Of a stretch of DNA of 64,000 bases, positions 1 through 13,419 are shown piece after piece; the stretch's first letter is position 1; the number at the start of each line of letters is the position of its first letter. The DNA comes from Hepsetus odoe (Eukaryota; Chordata; Actinopteri; Characiformes; Hepsetidae). Both the position numbers and the translations under genes were made by a program. The notes beneath the pieces were generated by a model, which made no database searches, had not been told where the DNA came from, and worked only from the letters and a program-made list of their open reading frames with translations. Location of the stretch: positions 17,848,945 through 17,912,944 of the forward strand of contig CM029367.1 in the NCBI GenBank assembly GCA_017165825.1. Direction: 5' to 3'.

Positions 1-2961
1 CCGGAGTTAAATGTGACTATGACCACACTGGCTGAAGAACAAAGCATGGGCCTCTTTTGTTTGTTTGTTGATTCATCTTACTACCATTGGCTTGAATGCT
101 GCAGATGTCCACAAAATATGAAAAGGAAATTTTAAGCAAATATTTATACAATGATCAACATTCCAAAAAGTGTCCCAACAAAAGCAGGATGTGAGCTCAG
201 GTCGAGGGTTTTTTTCCCCCCCAGAAAGCTTTTCCGCGCCACTTACGTCCAGTCCAGTCCCAGACCCCAGCGTTAATGGAAACACAGAGGCTAAACAATA
301 GAAGACAAAGTCATAACAGGGAGCAAAAAAGCTTGGGACTGACATCACTCATTTCCTTTGACGGAGTGTGAGATCCTTAGGAGGTCACGCTTACACTCGT
401 ATGCTCATGAACTTTACTCATTTACACCATAATTTGCCCTCCATCAAAACTTTAAAAGTACCAGCATTTATGTCATGGAGGCGTAAGTCTTTCTAACTGC
501 CTCTAGAGACAATTTAGTAAATGTGTTCAACTAATTTAATGTTCACTGCTTGCATCTCATGCTCCTCTAAAACATTTCAGTTACTCACTCACAATCTAAT
601 AACTAGTTTTTATAAGTTACTAAATTAGAAATTTAGAACCATTTCTGATCTGTGAGTATGAAGGACATTTTAAACAAGCATCTACATCAATATATTGGAT
701 TCTATTTAGAATGTTTACTTCTTGTGCCATAAAAATCTTTATATTAATAACTTCAGAAAGGTCCTTTGCACTCACACATCACATTTACAAAAGTGGTTCT
801 CTAAAGAACCATCTATTGAAAGGTACTTTAAGGAATCAAAAGCAGTTCATCCATGACATCGCTCATTTTTAGAGTGTAGTTCTATAAAGTTTTAAAAATT
901 ACAACTGAATATAAATCTACACTTATATAATTGATGTAAGTCATATAATTTTCTGTTTTGTAATTTCATTCATTTGTGGTCAGTGATATGTACACTCATG
1001 TACTTTTTTTGTAGGAGAACGTCTGCCAGATGACATAAATGTAAATGTAAATATGCAGCCTTTGAGAACAATTAAGGTCTTCCTGTCTCAATATAGTCCA
1101 AAGTGGTGGAGATTTAACAGGTTTTTATGTACCAATATTATAAAAGAAAACAACTTTGGCTCATAAGATGACACACAAATCCTTGCAACCAATATGTGTG
1201 CTCCCACAGACTCACACACATACAAACACAAACACGCACACTGAAGAGGATATGAGAAAGTCAGTCATTAGTAGTCTTAGGCTACTGCTTCCTGGCCTTG
1301 ATGAATGCTGAAATTTGTGAGATTTTATCAGTCATTCTGTGTTAAGGTTCCCCAGTGACCTGCCTGAGGGGAAGGAGAGAAAGAAGAGGTTTAGAAAGCC
1401 CCCTCCCTTCCTCTACACTTCCTCCCTTCTTCCACCCCCTAAAAGAAGAAGGGCCAGCAGAGCGTAGACTAAAACTGAACAAAATTAGAGCTTTTCATAT
1501 TACTTTGTGTTCTGAGCACATAACTTCTGTAACGAGGATGTGATTTTCTAGTCTCATTCCCAAACAAATGAGTAACAACTGTTTTGTTTTTTTATGCACT
1601 TCTCTGGCTGAGGTGGTAATGCAGCAAAATATGGTTGTGTAACTACATTATCATGTTGTTTTTTTTATCAAATACAAATAAATAGGATATTAATATAGCC
1701 AATTCACCTGCGAGGGCTTTTTATTCCCCTTCGGGATTTATAGCACATCAGTTTCCCAAACATGACACTATCGGAGTGGAATGAGAAGCCAGATGTGAGG
1801 TGTGGGCAGTGCTATGGAAAAAAGTTGATGCTTTTTGTTGTTTTTCCAACCAGAACATTCAAAACAACTGGCTGGACACATTAACAAGCTTTCACAGTTA
1901 TGCCATGTATTGAGGTAGGTCAGCAATGCACGTTTTTCTCTAGTGTAAATAATTATATGATGCTTGCTGACTACCTGCCTATTACTTGTGTGTTTACAAC
2001 AGGAGACAAACGTTTAGACTGAGCAGGAGGACCTGTCTAGTAGGAAAACTTCAATTTTATTCTAACTTAAATTTAAGTGTGTGTAGACATTAGCATAGGG
2101 TGCCAAAACTACTATTCAAAAAAAAAAAAACATTTTCTAAGGCACACTCGGTTTGAAAAGCTCCTATTGAAGATCATATTGTTTTGCTTTTTGATGTCTA
2201 AAATTATTTTTTATGGCATTTATTATTTACAAATCATCTTCTCATAGGTCTTTATGGGTATGGCCACAAACCACCAACAAATCACCAACAAACTTATAAT
2301 TTTGCTTTCATTCTAGGCTAATTTATGGCCTACTGTAACCTAAACTTGATACCGATGCTATGCACTTAAATGATGTGAGAAAATGACATTTAGACATTTG
2401 GACAGTATTTCAGCCCCATGCTTGTCTCAACTTAACTGCTGACTTTCTGTGTATTTTGTGTAAGTAATAAAGGCTAGGAAAACTGAAAAATGTGTTTGCG
2501 ACTTACTGTTACATAAATTATGAAAACCTAAAGGCATAATGATTTGTTATGTCAGATTTAAGATGTCGCTCAGAGGTTAGAGACTGAGGGTGACATATGC
2601 AGCTCAGCTCTTCATACCTCATCATTCATTGCTTGAAAGTCTCTCCCCAGCACTTTTGGAATTGTGAATTTGGTCTTGATGTTTATATGCTCCAGCTGAG
2701 GAATTCTGCCATGCCATGGGTTTGGGGGAAGGGGCAGTGTGGTCATAATGCTGTCTTCTTTCTTCCAAACCACAATATTTCAATCTGCACATCACTCATC
2801 TCAAGAGCAAAACCACTCTCAGTATTCATGAATCCTCACACTGAGAAAATTACATGTATGAAGGCTGGTGGGAAATACGGCCTGCACTTGATGAACAATG
2901 GACATACGGTTCTTATGCTCAGCTGCATTACGTATCTGCTGTCTTTTATGATATACATATA
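1..2961. other. Gene-free AT-rich stretch
   Basis: I see no exon that can be supported here. Open frames are short, lack splice signals in a consistent frame and carry no recognisable domain. A fragment at about 1015-1052 (AACGTCTGCCAGATG followed by repeated AAATGT) resembles the 3' tail of the SINE at 4823-5078 and is probably a decayed tail. A pyrimidine-rich tract lies near 1400-1440. The region could be intron or downstream flank of the minus-strand gene whose exon lies at 6254-7053. Confidence 0.5.
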
Positions 2962-3510
2962 CAGTACTGTGCAAAAGTTTTAGGCAGGTGTGAAAAAATG
3001 CTGTAAACAAAGAATGCTTTCAGAAATGGAAGTGTTAATCATTTATTTTCATCAATCAACAAAATGCAGTGAATGAACAAAAGAGAAATCTAAATCAAAT
3101 TAATATTTGGTGTGACCACCCATTGCCTTCAAAACAGCATCAATTCTTCTAGGTACACTTGCACACAGTTTTTGAAGGAACTCGGCTGGTAGGTTGTTCC
3201 AAACATCTTGGAGAACTAACCACAGATCTTCTGTGGATGTAGGCTTCCTCACATCCTTCTGTCTCTTCATGTAATCCAGACACACTGGATGATGTTGAGA
3301 TCAGGGCTCTGTGGGGGCCAGAAGAATTGATGCTGGTTTGAAGGCAAAAGGTAGAAACACCAAATATTGATTTGATTTAGATTTTTCTTTTGTTCGCTCA
3401 CTTTGCATTTTGTAAATTGAGCAAAATAAACAATCATTATTTATATTTCTGAAAGCATTCTTTGTTTACAGCATTTTTCCACACCTGCCTAAAACATTTG
3501 CACAGTACTG
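2962..3510 (-). mobile_element. Tc1-like non-autonomous element (copy 1)
   Basis: Both ends carry the inverted terminal sequence CAGTACTGTGCAAA and are flanked by TA, the target duplicated by Tc1/mariner elements. Similarity between the two arms continues inward for roughly 200 bases, so the 549-bp element is nearly fold-back. On the minus strand positions 3285-3100 keep a 61-codon open frame resembling the C-terminal end of a Tc1 transposase: a conserved tryptophan, the PRR segment and a terminal GGHTKY. Upstream of it the PQSPDLN motif around the last catalytic acidic residue can be read. The remaining two thirds of a transposase is deleted, so this is a dead internal-deletion derivative. 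Confidence 0.85.
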
Positions 3511-4822
3511 TATAACTAAATGAATTGGACAATAACACCTTTCTTAGATTGCATCAAAATCCTTCAAAGTTCTGTTTTACCTCTCCAATGCTTTCCCACT
3601 AAGTGTGGTCATACAAGTTGGACAAGCTTGACAGACAACATGCTGACAGAAATCCTATTCAACCAAATTATAGGGCACTTTGTTAGTACAAAATGGTGAG
3701 TTGAGTGAACTGTGCTACTGAACTTTGTTGTAGCTAAGTGAAACTAGGGAAAAAAAACAAAAATGAGAGATTTACTGCACCAGCTCAACTACATTAACAG
3801 CACATGCAAAGTACCTATGTTTTGAGGACAACAGAGTATTCTGACAAAAACTGAGCTGTGTGCTTCAGTTTCCTATTATGTTGAATGGCATCTTGGACTC
3901 TTCATCGGAGTACCCTGTGCCCTACTCACATAAGTAGGAAACAAATCAGATTAGCATGGGACAGAGAAGCCCTTTGAAGTTGCTGTCTCTGAAGCCTATG
4001 AGAAAAAAAACCTTACAGCCTCTTTTCAATATCCCTTTCCTCAGTCCACAGCACTCAGTTTAGTGGGTGAGGAATTAGCTTATTAGGTGTGCTGACAGGC
4101 AATGATGAAGATGGAGTTTACTGCCCAGTCTGCTTGTCGTCACTGAATGCCTAAACTACACCATCCAAGAACACTTTATTCAAAGCAACAAAAAAAAGCA
4201 ACCACTCGCCCATCTCTAAAACTCCATAAGCTATCAAAGAGGCTTTATTTAGGTAAATATGCTAGTAATATGAGCTCTTTAACACCTGCATAATGCATGA
4301 AGCAGGTAGGAGCTGGAGGCTACTTGTGAGAAGGAAAAGGTTCAGTTGAGAGAGGGGCTTGGCTGTGTTGGCTGTAATCGTCACAGCCATCTGCACAGTC
4401 ACTCAGCACAGATGAACAGGTGCTGGGTGATGGGTGGCTCCATGAAGAGGAGAGAACACTGCGCCCCACATCCATCCATACACACTGTACTGTACTGAAG
4501 CATGGAGGAGAACTCAGTGTGTCCCTCACCATGACCTCATGGTTACAAAGCACTATACTTTTAGTTCACCAAAGTCTGCAGCCCAAAATACATGTAAGTA
4601 TCAATACACAATATTATTTTAATAATAATACACAATCAATACACAAACGTCCTAAAAATAAAAATATCCTTAGGTTTGCTCAGGAAAGATGAAAAGGTGA
4701 GGATTCCACCACTGAATGTCCAGACACACCCAATTCCCCCATATATAAATGCATCTTGATTAATGCATCATACTCATTCATACCTTTTATGTTTAAAACT
4801 TTTATTATCTTTTATTATTAAA
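3511..4822. other. Non-coding stretch, nothing recognised
   Basis: No supported exon, RNA gene or repeat family is visible. Short open frames overlap on both strands without splice context. Confidence 0.5.
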
Positions 4823-5078
4823 GGTGGTGGTCTAGTGGTAGGGTACTTGCCTACGGATCTATGGATCAAGAGGTCCCCGGTTCGAATCCCACCTCTAGCA
4901 CTACCACCATTGGGTCCCTAAGCAAGACCTTTAACCCTGAGTTGCTCCAGGGGGACTGTCCCTGTAATTAGGACATGGAAGCCGCTCTGGATAAGAGCGT
5001 CTGCTAAATGCTGTAAATGTATTATCACTGTTGTAAGTCGCTCTGGATAAGAGCGTCTGCTAAATGCCGTAAATGTAA
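4823..5078 (+). mobile_element. tRNA-derived SINE, family A, with duplicated tail
   Basis: The 5' part resembles a tRNA with an RNA polymerase III A box (TGGTCTAGTGG, 4828-4838) and B box (GGTTCGAATCC, 4879-4889). A body of about 100 bases follows. The tail GCTCTGGATAAGAGCG plus TCTGCTAAATG occurs twice in tandem, at about 4983-5020 and 5038-5075. This tail is common in fish genomes and probably corresponds to a partner LINE 3' end; that identification is from general knowledge, not tested here. A reverse, 5'-truncated copy lies at 25362-25482. Confidence 0.8.
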
Positions 5079-6253
5079 AACGGGATCAAACATTTTTACC
5101 TTTTTTTTGTTATTTGGAAAAATTAGGTCAAGAGATAGATGAGCAAATTTTTAAAAGACCTCTTAGTGAAAGTGAAATTTAATCTTCAAAACCTTAAAAA
5201 TTATGTATATGGATCTAAACATCTTAAATTGTAAATAAATAGAGTTTGAAAAGTCCTTACCAGAAGGGATAAATAAAGGACCCCTGTGTCTTAGGTAGTG
5301 TCTGAGACATAGTTACTTTAACATGAAAGGAAGACATGTTCAGACTTCAAACAGGCTGTAGCTTCTTGGCAATGAGCACAGCTGTCAGGTGCAGCATAGG
5401 TGGAGTTCATTACAGGGAAAACGAGTTTTTTTTCAACTTCATGAATGAGAACACTGTTCAGAGAGTATGATGAATGTGTATGGCTCTTTATGAATGAAAA
5501 AATGTGAATTTTAAAGCCGTGAAAATGATCCAATGTCCATGTTTTTGTATTGTAGTTGTCACTGATTTGTTTTCCTTTAAAGGTTCATTCATTACACTGT
5601 CTGCTACTTAGGGGATTCAGTTTCTAAATGCAGGTTTGAACTTCCTGTTGGTGTATGCATGACTCACTGTGCCACTATGAAAAATCGATTCATCTCTGTC
5701 ATTAACAGATGATGGCTTGGACAGAAACTTATTTATGACATTTAAAAGACATAAATCTCAAAAAACATTTGCGACTTCTTCAGTTTCAAGATAGCAAGCC
5801 AACATTCATGATCAATATGAAGGTGTCAAAAAGAATTCCTTGGAGTTGTCCCATCGAAGAACTACTTAATACAGTTCAGTTGACCTTCAATAAATTGTGT
5901 TTCACTATCCTGGTCCTGGATAGTGTTTTCTTTGAACAGTCTGTGCTAGCTTGTAGCCATTTACAGTATTTTTTTCTTTTTGTATAAATATTATAGCTTT
6001 TTTAAAGATCTCCATAAAATGCTTAGATACTTGTTCAAATCATGAAGCATGCAATGTCTTGTTATTTTCCAAAGCAGCACATTCTTTTCACCATTCAAAT
6101 ATCATGTTCAGCTTCTAAACATCATGTTCTTGTTAAGATGACATCTCAAGTGTCACTGAGCTCTCCATACAGTAAACATCTGCTTATATAACTGGACATG
6201 TTTCTTAGTCTTCCAGCAATTACAAATACAAAAGTGTAAACTGTTATGTTTAC
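5079..6253. other. Non-coding stretch downstream of the 6254-7053 exon
   Basis: If the exon at 6254-7053 continues on the minus strand, its next exon should lie here or further left. One candidate is 5381-5340 on the minus strand: an AG acceptor, a frame compatible with the phase-0 donor at 6254, and 13 codons ending in TGA. Such a short match can arise by chance, so I do not annotate it as coding. Confidence 0.3.
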
Positions 6254-7053
6254 CTCACTAAGCCTGCAGCACTCCTCCATGTACTCATCCAGACTGTCAC
6301 TTGTTGTGCTTTTCCTGAGTGGCTGCTGTTGGAATTCTACCCCTGTGTTGCCGTCATAAGCTTCAATGGAATGGTTACTTGACTCACTGTCCTCAGAGGC
6401 TTCGCTCTCTGCCCTCTTGTCTGATGTGTCTGCACATAGCAAGCCACCTTCATGGCTTTCAGAGATGTTCCCTAAAGTTCCAACTTCCGATCTTTCTGAA
6501 TCTCCTGTAGCCTCCAGTTGAACATTATCCACCTGGTCCTCTGGTTTGTCTTCTAAAACTGTCAGATTGTCTTCTGGGTCATACATGCATGATGTTTGCT
6601 CAGTCTCTAAGGAACCTGTACTCTGTTCAAACAATAGAAGAGGATTGCCTGATGGTATGGGGGGGCTTAGATTGCCAGAGTCGCATGAAGACTCTCTACT
6701 ATGAACTACAAAACTCTGCTCTGAACCTGTTGGAGTGGATGGAGAATTTGCTCCACTGGGCATTTCAACCCCAGAGTCCTCAGATTCAAATTTATACAAA
6801 ATTGGCAGCTTAGAATCAGAGAAAATTGCAGATAAATAGTCTTTCCTTGACTCTTCCAAGATAGTTTCAGGTGGTGCACTATGAACAGAGGTGACTTCCT
6901 CAGCCTGAAGGGGAGCAGAAATGTCTTGCTCTGACATTGACATGGAGATGGTGGACACGGAGTCTTCATTGTTAAGAAGTTTCTCATGGAAGTTGTTGAG
7001 AAGTTTCATTTTGGTTAGCACAACCTCATTTTCTAAAGCCATGTCCCCTTTAC
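6254..7053 (-). CDS. Coding exon of an unidentified acidic serine-rich protein
   Basis: An open frame of about 266 codons runs on the minus strand between an acceptor (TTTTGCAG before 7053) and a donor (GAG|GTAAAC at 6254/6253). The first ATG, at 7042-7040, has a good context (purine at -3, G at +4), so this may be the first coding exon; the frame is also open back to the acceptor, so it may be internal. The product is rich in Ser, Glu and Asp, with low-complexity patches such as SGVEMPSGANSPSTPTGSE, and ends in the Cys-containing segment DEYMEECCRLSE. No membrane segment or catalytic motif is visible. The composition suggests a disordered cytoplasmic or nuclear region. I do not recognise the family. 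Codon-like structure and the two splice sites make a real exon likely; the rest of the gene was not found. Confidence 0.65.
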
Positions 7054-9225
7054 CTGCAAAAGAGGTAGAAATATGCTTTGATTGGAAACAGAAAACTCAG
7101 AAGGTAATGGCACTTGAATCATATGTCATAATATGTGATAACATAAAACATAAAAACAACTAAAAAATGTTGGATGAAGGGAGAGTACCAGTTTTTCATT
7201 GCAGTTGAGAAAGGAAGCAAAATAGGCCTTTGTGACTACCCAACATTATAAAATAAATGACATATTTTTTAATTTGTTAATTTGATCATTATGGGAATAT
7301 ACCATCTTTTGGTTAATTAATAAGCACAGAACCTTTTTGAATGTTTGGGGTATCCAAAGCAAAAATGCTACAGCTAATCTGAGGTACTATCTAATGTTCA
7401 CTCACTTATTATCTTCTTGTGGGATTTAGTAACTGCAGAATGAGCAAAAATATAAGATGTAGAGATGGTACAAACAGCCTTAAAAATTGGCTTTTGACTG
7501 AACAACATTTCACCTATATATGAAACTTAACATATTCGTATTCCTTCACGTCACAACTTATCTGGCCATCCCCCTTTTATCAGTCCCTTGAAGAACAGAA
7601 ACAAAAAGTCAAAAAGATTCCTACATATACTGTGTAGGATTGCATTGCGAACACCTTGTCAATGCATGCCATCACTTCCTTTATTCATTAATTAGTTTGT
7701 TTGTTTGTTCATCAAATAATTAATGAATTGATTGATTTATTTCAATTGCTTGTTGACCTCTTACATGTTGGGACAGTAATAAATAATGGAATCTTAAATC
7801 GTGAATAAAAATGTAACACAGTGAGACCAATGAAATGGGATTTCATTCATTATGCATATAAACACTGGAACAGATCTAAAAAATTCTATACAACAGAGAG
7901 CATAGAGAATAGATATTTGAAAAAACGTCATTCTGTTCAAGAAGAATGGCAGAACTGCATTTTCTTTCCCTTTTGGAAGACTTCCAGCTATACCCTAAAT
8001 CTCACTGCATGGACCAGCTTTCATCATTTAAACTATAAAAGAAGATGTATTCAGAAATTTTGTCACGGTGCTGAAAGCTTATCTGGAAACATTCTTTAGC
8101 ATCACTTTTCTAAAAAGAGCCCAGAATGCAGTGAGGCTATGGCTGTATCTATGTGCTGCACTGAACTGTCAGGCTTTGATCTTTTGGGCTTGTTAATGCT
8201 ATTATAGGGTTCAATCATATGTGACTTCTCCTCTTTCTAACCATCAGTAATATGAAACCTTTCAGGTGTCGGTCAAATATTCCTTTATTCTTACTATTGT
8301 AAAGGTTTATTATGGAGGTTCTTTATCATGCTAATTGTCAAACGTCATTTTCTATGTAATTAGGTATTTGTGTCGACTGTAGGCTGGACTATTCAAAAAG
8401 TCCAAAACAACATATTTTCAGGTGATTTTACTTGTCATCAGTTAAATATTTATAGAAAAGTTCCAAGCTGTGGTTAGAATCATGTACACTCTGCAGTAAA
8501 TGTCACTGACAGGAAGAAACATTAGGATAACAGGAGGGATCATAATTACACTTGATTCACAGGCACTGCATTCTACTGCATTATGGATACTTGACCATGA
8601 TGCATAGAGCACAAACATAGACAGGCATTTAATTCACTACAGTACATTACAACATGACAATAGATTTCTAATTTCACTCATTCATGAGCCCTTAAAAAAG
8701 GTCACAGCCTGTTCATTTGCTGTAAGCTCCATCAATGAAATCACAATCTATTGTTTTCAGTTTTGTATAAAAAGCAGGCAGCTGAAGGTCGCCCATATTT
8801 TCCCTAAGAAAAGAATCTGTTGTGATAAAGTTGTTTTCAGATTGGATAGTGGCTCTGCAAAAACAATGATAGCATTTCAATCATGTGAGGTCATAAAAAC
8901 CTTGCCTCTGGCCCAGGTTCCCATTAAAAACAATGGCTGTGTTTTCCTAGCTTTTTCTCATAGACTCTCCATACAGTAACCCTCAGATGGTCAGAATGTT
9001 GCTGTCCAAGCAAGAAAAATCAGTTTTCCATCTTTTTTTTAGATGATTTTAAAACTATGTTAATATTTCAGAAAAAATTGACCAATTAAAACACTCCATA
9101 ATAAAAGTAATAATTAAAATAATGAAATAATGAAAACTTACAGAAACAATTTTTTGAGTTTTGTTGAGTTTTTTGATGATACATTGAGTTAGACCCCCAT
9201 TAGAAAAAGATTGATATAATTGTTC
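7054..9225. other. Non-coding stretch, possible intron
   Basis: No exon can be supported. The stretch is AT-rich with short homopolymers. It may be upstream sequence or an intron of the minus-strand gene at 6254-7053. Confidence 0.45.
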
Positions 9226-9450
9226 GGGGCAGTGGTGGCCTAGTGGTTAGGGAGTTGCTCCGGCTCTGAAGATTGTGGGTTCAATTCCCTCAACAGTAGG
9301 TTGCTCTGAGGTACCCTTGAGCAAAGTACCATCCCTGTCACTGCTCCCTGGGCGCTTTCAATAGCTGCCCCCCTGGTGCACATGTGTGTATGGGTGAAAC
9401 GCAGAGGTTGTGCTGTGTTTCACAATGACAAGCATAGTCACTTTTCATTT
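9226..9450 (+). mobile_element. tRNA-derived SINE, family B (copy a)
   Basis: The copy starts with GGGGCAGTGGTGGCCTAGTG, which includes an A-box-like segment, and has a B-box-like GGGTTCAATTCC near 9277. It continues with the family body (GAGGTACCCTTGAGCAAAG) and ends with the tail motif AATGACAAGCATAGTCAC. Seven copies of this family occur in the window. Confidence 0.8.
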
Positions 9451-12400
9451 TAAATTATACACTGATTTTAAGCATCTAAATATATCAAACATTTATCTGA
9501 GTGAAGTAATTCTTCCTTAATTGTCAAAGTAAGTCTATTAATTGCATTAATATGTCACATGTGGAAAGTTTGTGCCCAGACACTGTGTTTTGCGATAGAT
9601 TCAAAACTCATTTAAATATTTTACACTGGTATAATCTAACAGGATTCTGGTTACCGTTCATGTTTATTATGTGTCATGGCAGCTGCAATAATCCTGTAAT
9701 TGGGCTTATCATGTCATGCTCAGCTAAATCTGGTGTTATCACATGCAGCGTAATGAGTACTGTCAAATTTCACACTGTGAACTAAGATAAACTGAGAGTG
9801 TCGAAGCACTGAAAGGATGATCTAAAGAGTGCCTAAACAGTGTCCCGTAGCATCTGAAACATTGATAATCACACTGTATACATGTGGAACAGATAAAATA
9901 GTCAAACATGCTATAATTGGATTCTTGGAGTTGAGGCCACAGAATCAACATAGTTAATTCATTATAAAGGGTCAATTAAAAAGGCCTCTTTAGCCAAACC
10001 CTTAAGAGGCAATGCCTGCCAGCAGAAAATATAGAACTGCTGATGCCGGAGCATTTTTCTGGTGCCACTCTCTAGGAGAAAGCAATCTGCATCTCAGTCC
10101 CCCTTGGTTTTCAATTAACATCTCTGAGTCCTGGCCACTAGTACAGAGAGATCAAACAAGCCCTCGCCCAGCCCCTGGCAGGCAGGAATGTGAGTAATGC
10201 TGAGGTCCTATGTGCACTGGAGTATGATTGTATTAAAAATACAAACAAGCAAAAAGCAGGTTAATACCATTGTTGGCTGGGAAGGAGACCCACATTTTTC
10301 CATTTCTTATCACTGTAGAGGTTTTATGTCTGCAAGTGACTATTTCAAAAGCATCAAAACCCAAAAAGGCAAGGAAAATGTTTTAAGACAGCCATGCGTT
10401 CTTTCTCTGTCAGTGTTTTAGACAGTAAAATTAGTTTTGTGTACAGCCTTGTTTTCTGTTTACTTTTTTGTTTCCATTTGTGAAGCAGTACTTTCAGACA
10501 AGTCCCACCTGGAGCAGTTGTTTTTCTTCAGAGGGAACCAATTCTTCACTGTGTACTACTGGCAAATGCCTCACATTTTTAAGCTGATAAAAACCTCAGT
10601 CCACACTCAGAGTTCTGGAGGCTTCTGCTTTTGGTTTTTCAACTTCAGCAGTGATTAGGAATGCAGGGACACTGATATGGGCCAGAAGGACATGGCTCAT
10701 GTTTTTAAACAATCTCTAAGAACTTCTTCTTGTGTAACTTGAGAACATTCTGTGAGACACTTGTGATCCAAACATATTTTCTCAATTATTGCATTCTCTG
10801 GCTCATTCTTTTGACTGTGAGTGAAGGAATGACTTGCTCTGTATTAATGAAAACATTGAAAGCCAAAGGAATTCTCTGGCTGAGATGAGATAGTTGACAT
10901 ATTTACACTGTCTGTTTTCGCCTACCTTTATATAGTGCTCTTCAGTGTTACTTTAATTGCTTGTGTTTGGCTGTGCTGGCTAAATTAGAGAGTGATAGTC
11001 TTAGTGTGCCTGATATTAATTATACACAGATTGGTCTTTTTGCAACCCTGTTATCAGACTGGCACTGTCTCAGTCTACAAGTCTTCCATCTGTTTTGTGG
11101 TTAGACTCAAACAGGTGTTACCTCAGCGTAAAGCTGTTTATTATCCGATGATGTACCTGAATCTAGTCATGCTTAGAGAAAAGCTACATGTAACACTATT
11201 TACAGAAACCAGACTTGATGAAGACCATTGTGTGAGACCATTATGGTAAGGTTAGTGGCCCAGAATATTTAAGCTAAAGTAAACAGAAGACAACATACCT
11301 GCTTTTTTTTATATGTATGTAAAAAGGTCTCCCTGCTGTTCTAAGAAAGTACAAGGTTCATACCCTCAGGCAGTAAAGGTTCATGGTTTGAAGATTTAGT
11401 CTTGAGTGCCCTATTGATGAGCATGATAAGGAAAGATTATATGTAGTCTTTAGTGAAGTAGTTTGGCTAGTAGGATTTACCTAGTCTGACTTAGGGGTGA
11501 ATGCTGACAGATAACTTGCCTAAAGGCAGGGTGCAAATTACAGCTTTTTTTGTACAGAGTGGGGGTGAGGTGGTAATTAAGATTTTTATGCTTCTCAAAA
11601 GAAGCAAATAGTTTTTCAGAGGGGGTGTCCTTAAAATTTTTATTTTGTTATTGTTTGTTTGTTTGTTAATGTTATTTTGGAAAGCCATTTTATAGAAATG
11701 TGTTTCCCTCAGAGCAGGACACAGCTTGTAAAATTTCTAACACCCTTTCAAGTGGCCAAACCATTTATTAACTATCGCAGGGTTTCAATAACATGTATAA
11801 TTTCATGAAAACTGTGATGATTAAATAGTTTCCTAGTCTTGATAAATAATCAATGCTAGCAATATAGAAATGTACATTGATTTCAAATAAACTGAAATTT
11901 TGGCATTTAAGTTATTTGCATGATGAGCTACATGCGATTTTGAAAGGCAATCTGTTAACTTACCCATGGTCTAATAAAACAATGTATTAGTATAATACTT
12001 GTATACTAATACTAGTATAATACTTACAGAGTCAGATTCACCTTTATCCATACTATTTCTCAAAGATCCTTGTATAATCAAAATCCAACTAAACTCTTTG
12101 AACCTTGCACTTCAAATGATAAATTCAATAAAAAGATTTTAAGTTTGAGGTGTTTTAATGAAAGGTTTCAATGAGTGCACTGGGCAAGACCTCAGGTTTT
12201 TCAACATATATGAGTAAGCACGTTCCTTAGCCTCAGGCTGAGCTGTCCCCTGGCTTAAACACTTAGATTCTCAATGGAGAGGGGTCAGAGGCAGGACAGG
12301 ACAGGTCTGCTATTTTTGTGGCTAAAGAGCTCAAGAGAATAACATAGGTTTGCTACCAGTATGGGTGGCCAGACTGAATGACCACAAGTACAATCACACC

Positions 12401-13419
12401 AAACCAGCAGGTTCTATCTTGTATATCAGCTGTTGTTTTTTTTAGGGCTGCTTTCAAGTTTTTATTTGGAATACATGCTTAGACTCTGTGTCTGTATTGT
12501 GTCTGATTGTGTCTAAGAATAAAGCTTAATGCACAGGTTCTTCTTAAAATTATATTTATTTTATTTTAAATAATATTTAAATAATATTTAAATAATAATA
12601 AAAAAATAACAAAGAGGAATTGTTTCAAGAGGTACCTTGGGATCAAGAACACGTTTGTTTAAATAATCTACACAAGTTGTTAATCTTCTACACCCATTAA
12701 ACGTTTTACCCAGAACTGTACATCCAACCTACAGCTCTACTCAGGATAAGTGTTTAGATAATGAGTGATTAAGTGAGTGAGTGAGTAAGTGAGTGAACTA
12801 AACTAAACTAAAAATATACATGCTGATATAGTCCCAGAATCAGTATTTATATGCCTGCAAAAAAACAGCATTTTGAGTTTAACAATGTCAACATGAGTCA
12901 TCATATCAGAGTGAAAGGTTTAGATTTGACTTTGGAGTTAACTAATAAGTGGTTTGACCGAATAGCTTAGGTTTCCTGGCCCTGTGCACGTCTTCACTTG
13001 AGGTGACAAAAAGCAGATGTGCCGTTTGATGAGGTGTGAAATGCAGCTACACACCTTCCTCCCCACCCCACACTTTTCCAAATGCAGTAGACATTTATAT
13101 CCTCTCATCTGTCTGTCTCAGTGTGATAATGGAGTATTTCCCCTCGGTGCTCTCACTCTCTCTGCCTCCTACAAGGCTAGGATGGGAATCCTTAGGAGCC
13201 TTTCCAGAGGCACACTATCAGTGTGAGCTGGAAAGGCCCAGTCTTTCATTATCTGACGCCATTAGGATAAGGGAAGAATGTGCAGGAGCGGTAACTCTAC
13301 CAAAAATTTCAGATGCATTTACACCAACAGCTCTATCCTGATAAGCACATTCTCCTCTCACTGTTCTAAAATACAGGCGGCTCATTTAATGATCAGTTTA
13401 TAAGTGTAAAGGACATATA
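9451..13419. other. Gene-free stretch
   Basis: No supported exon or RNA gene. Open frames under 90 codons lie on both strands without splice context or recognisable domains. An AT-rich run with repeated AAATAATATTT is at about 12550-12610, and short GTGAGTGA repeats lie at 12765-12795. Confidence 0.5.

Noticed and set aside
3100..3285. Functional transposase gene
   Set aside because: Only the last 61 codons remain; the DNA-binding and most of the catalytic domain are deleted.
4823..4900. tRNA gene suggested by A and B boxes
   Set aside because: The boxes belong to a SINE with body and LINE-like tail; no complete cloverleaf could be drawn.
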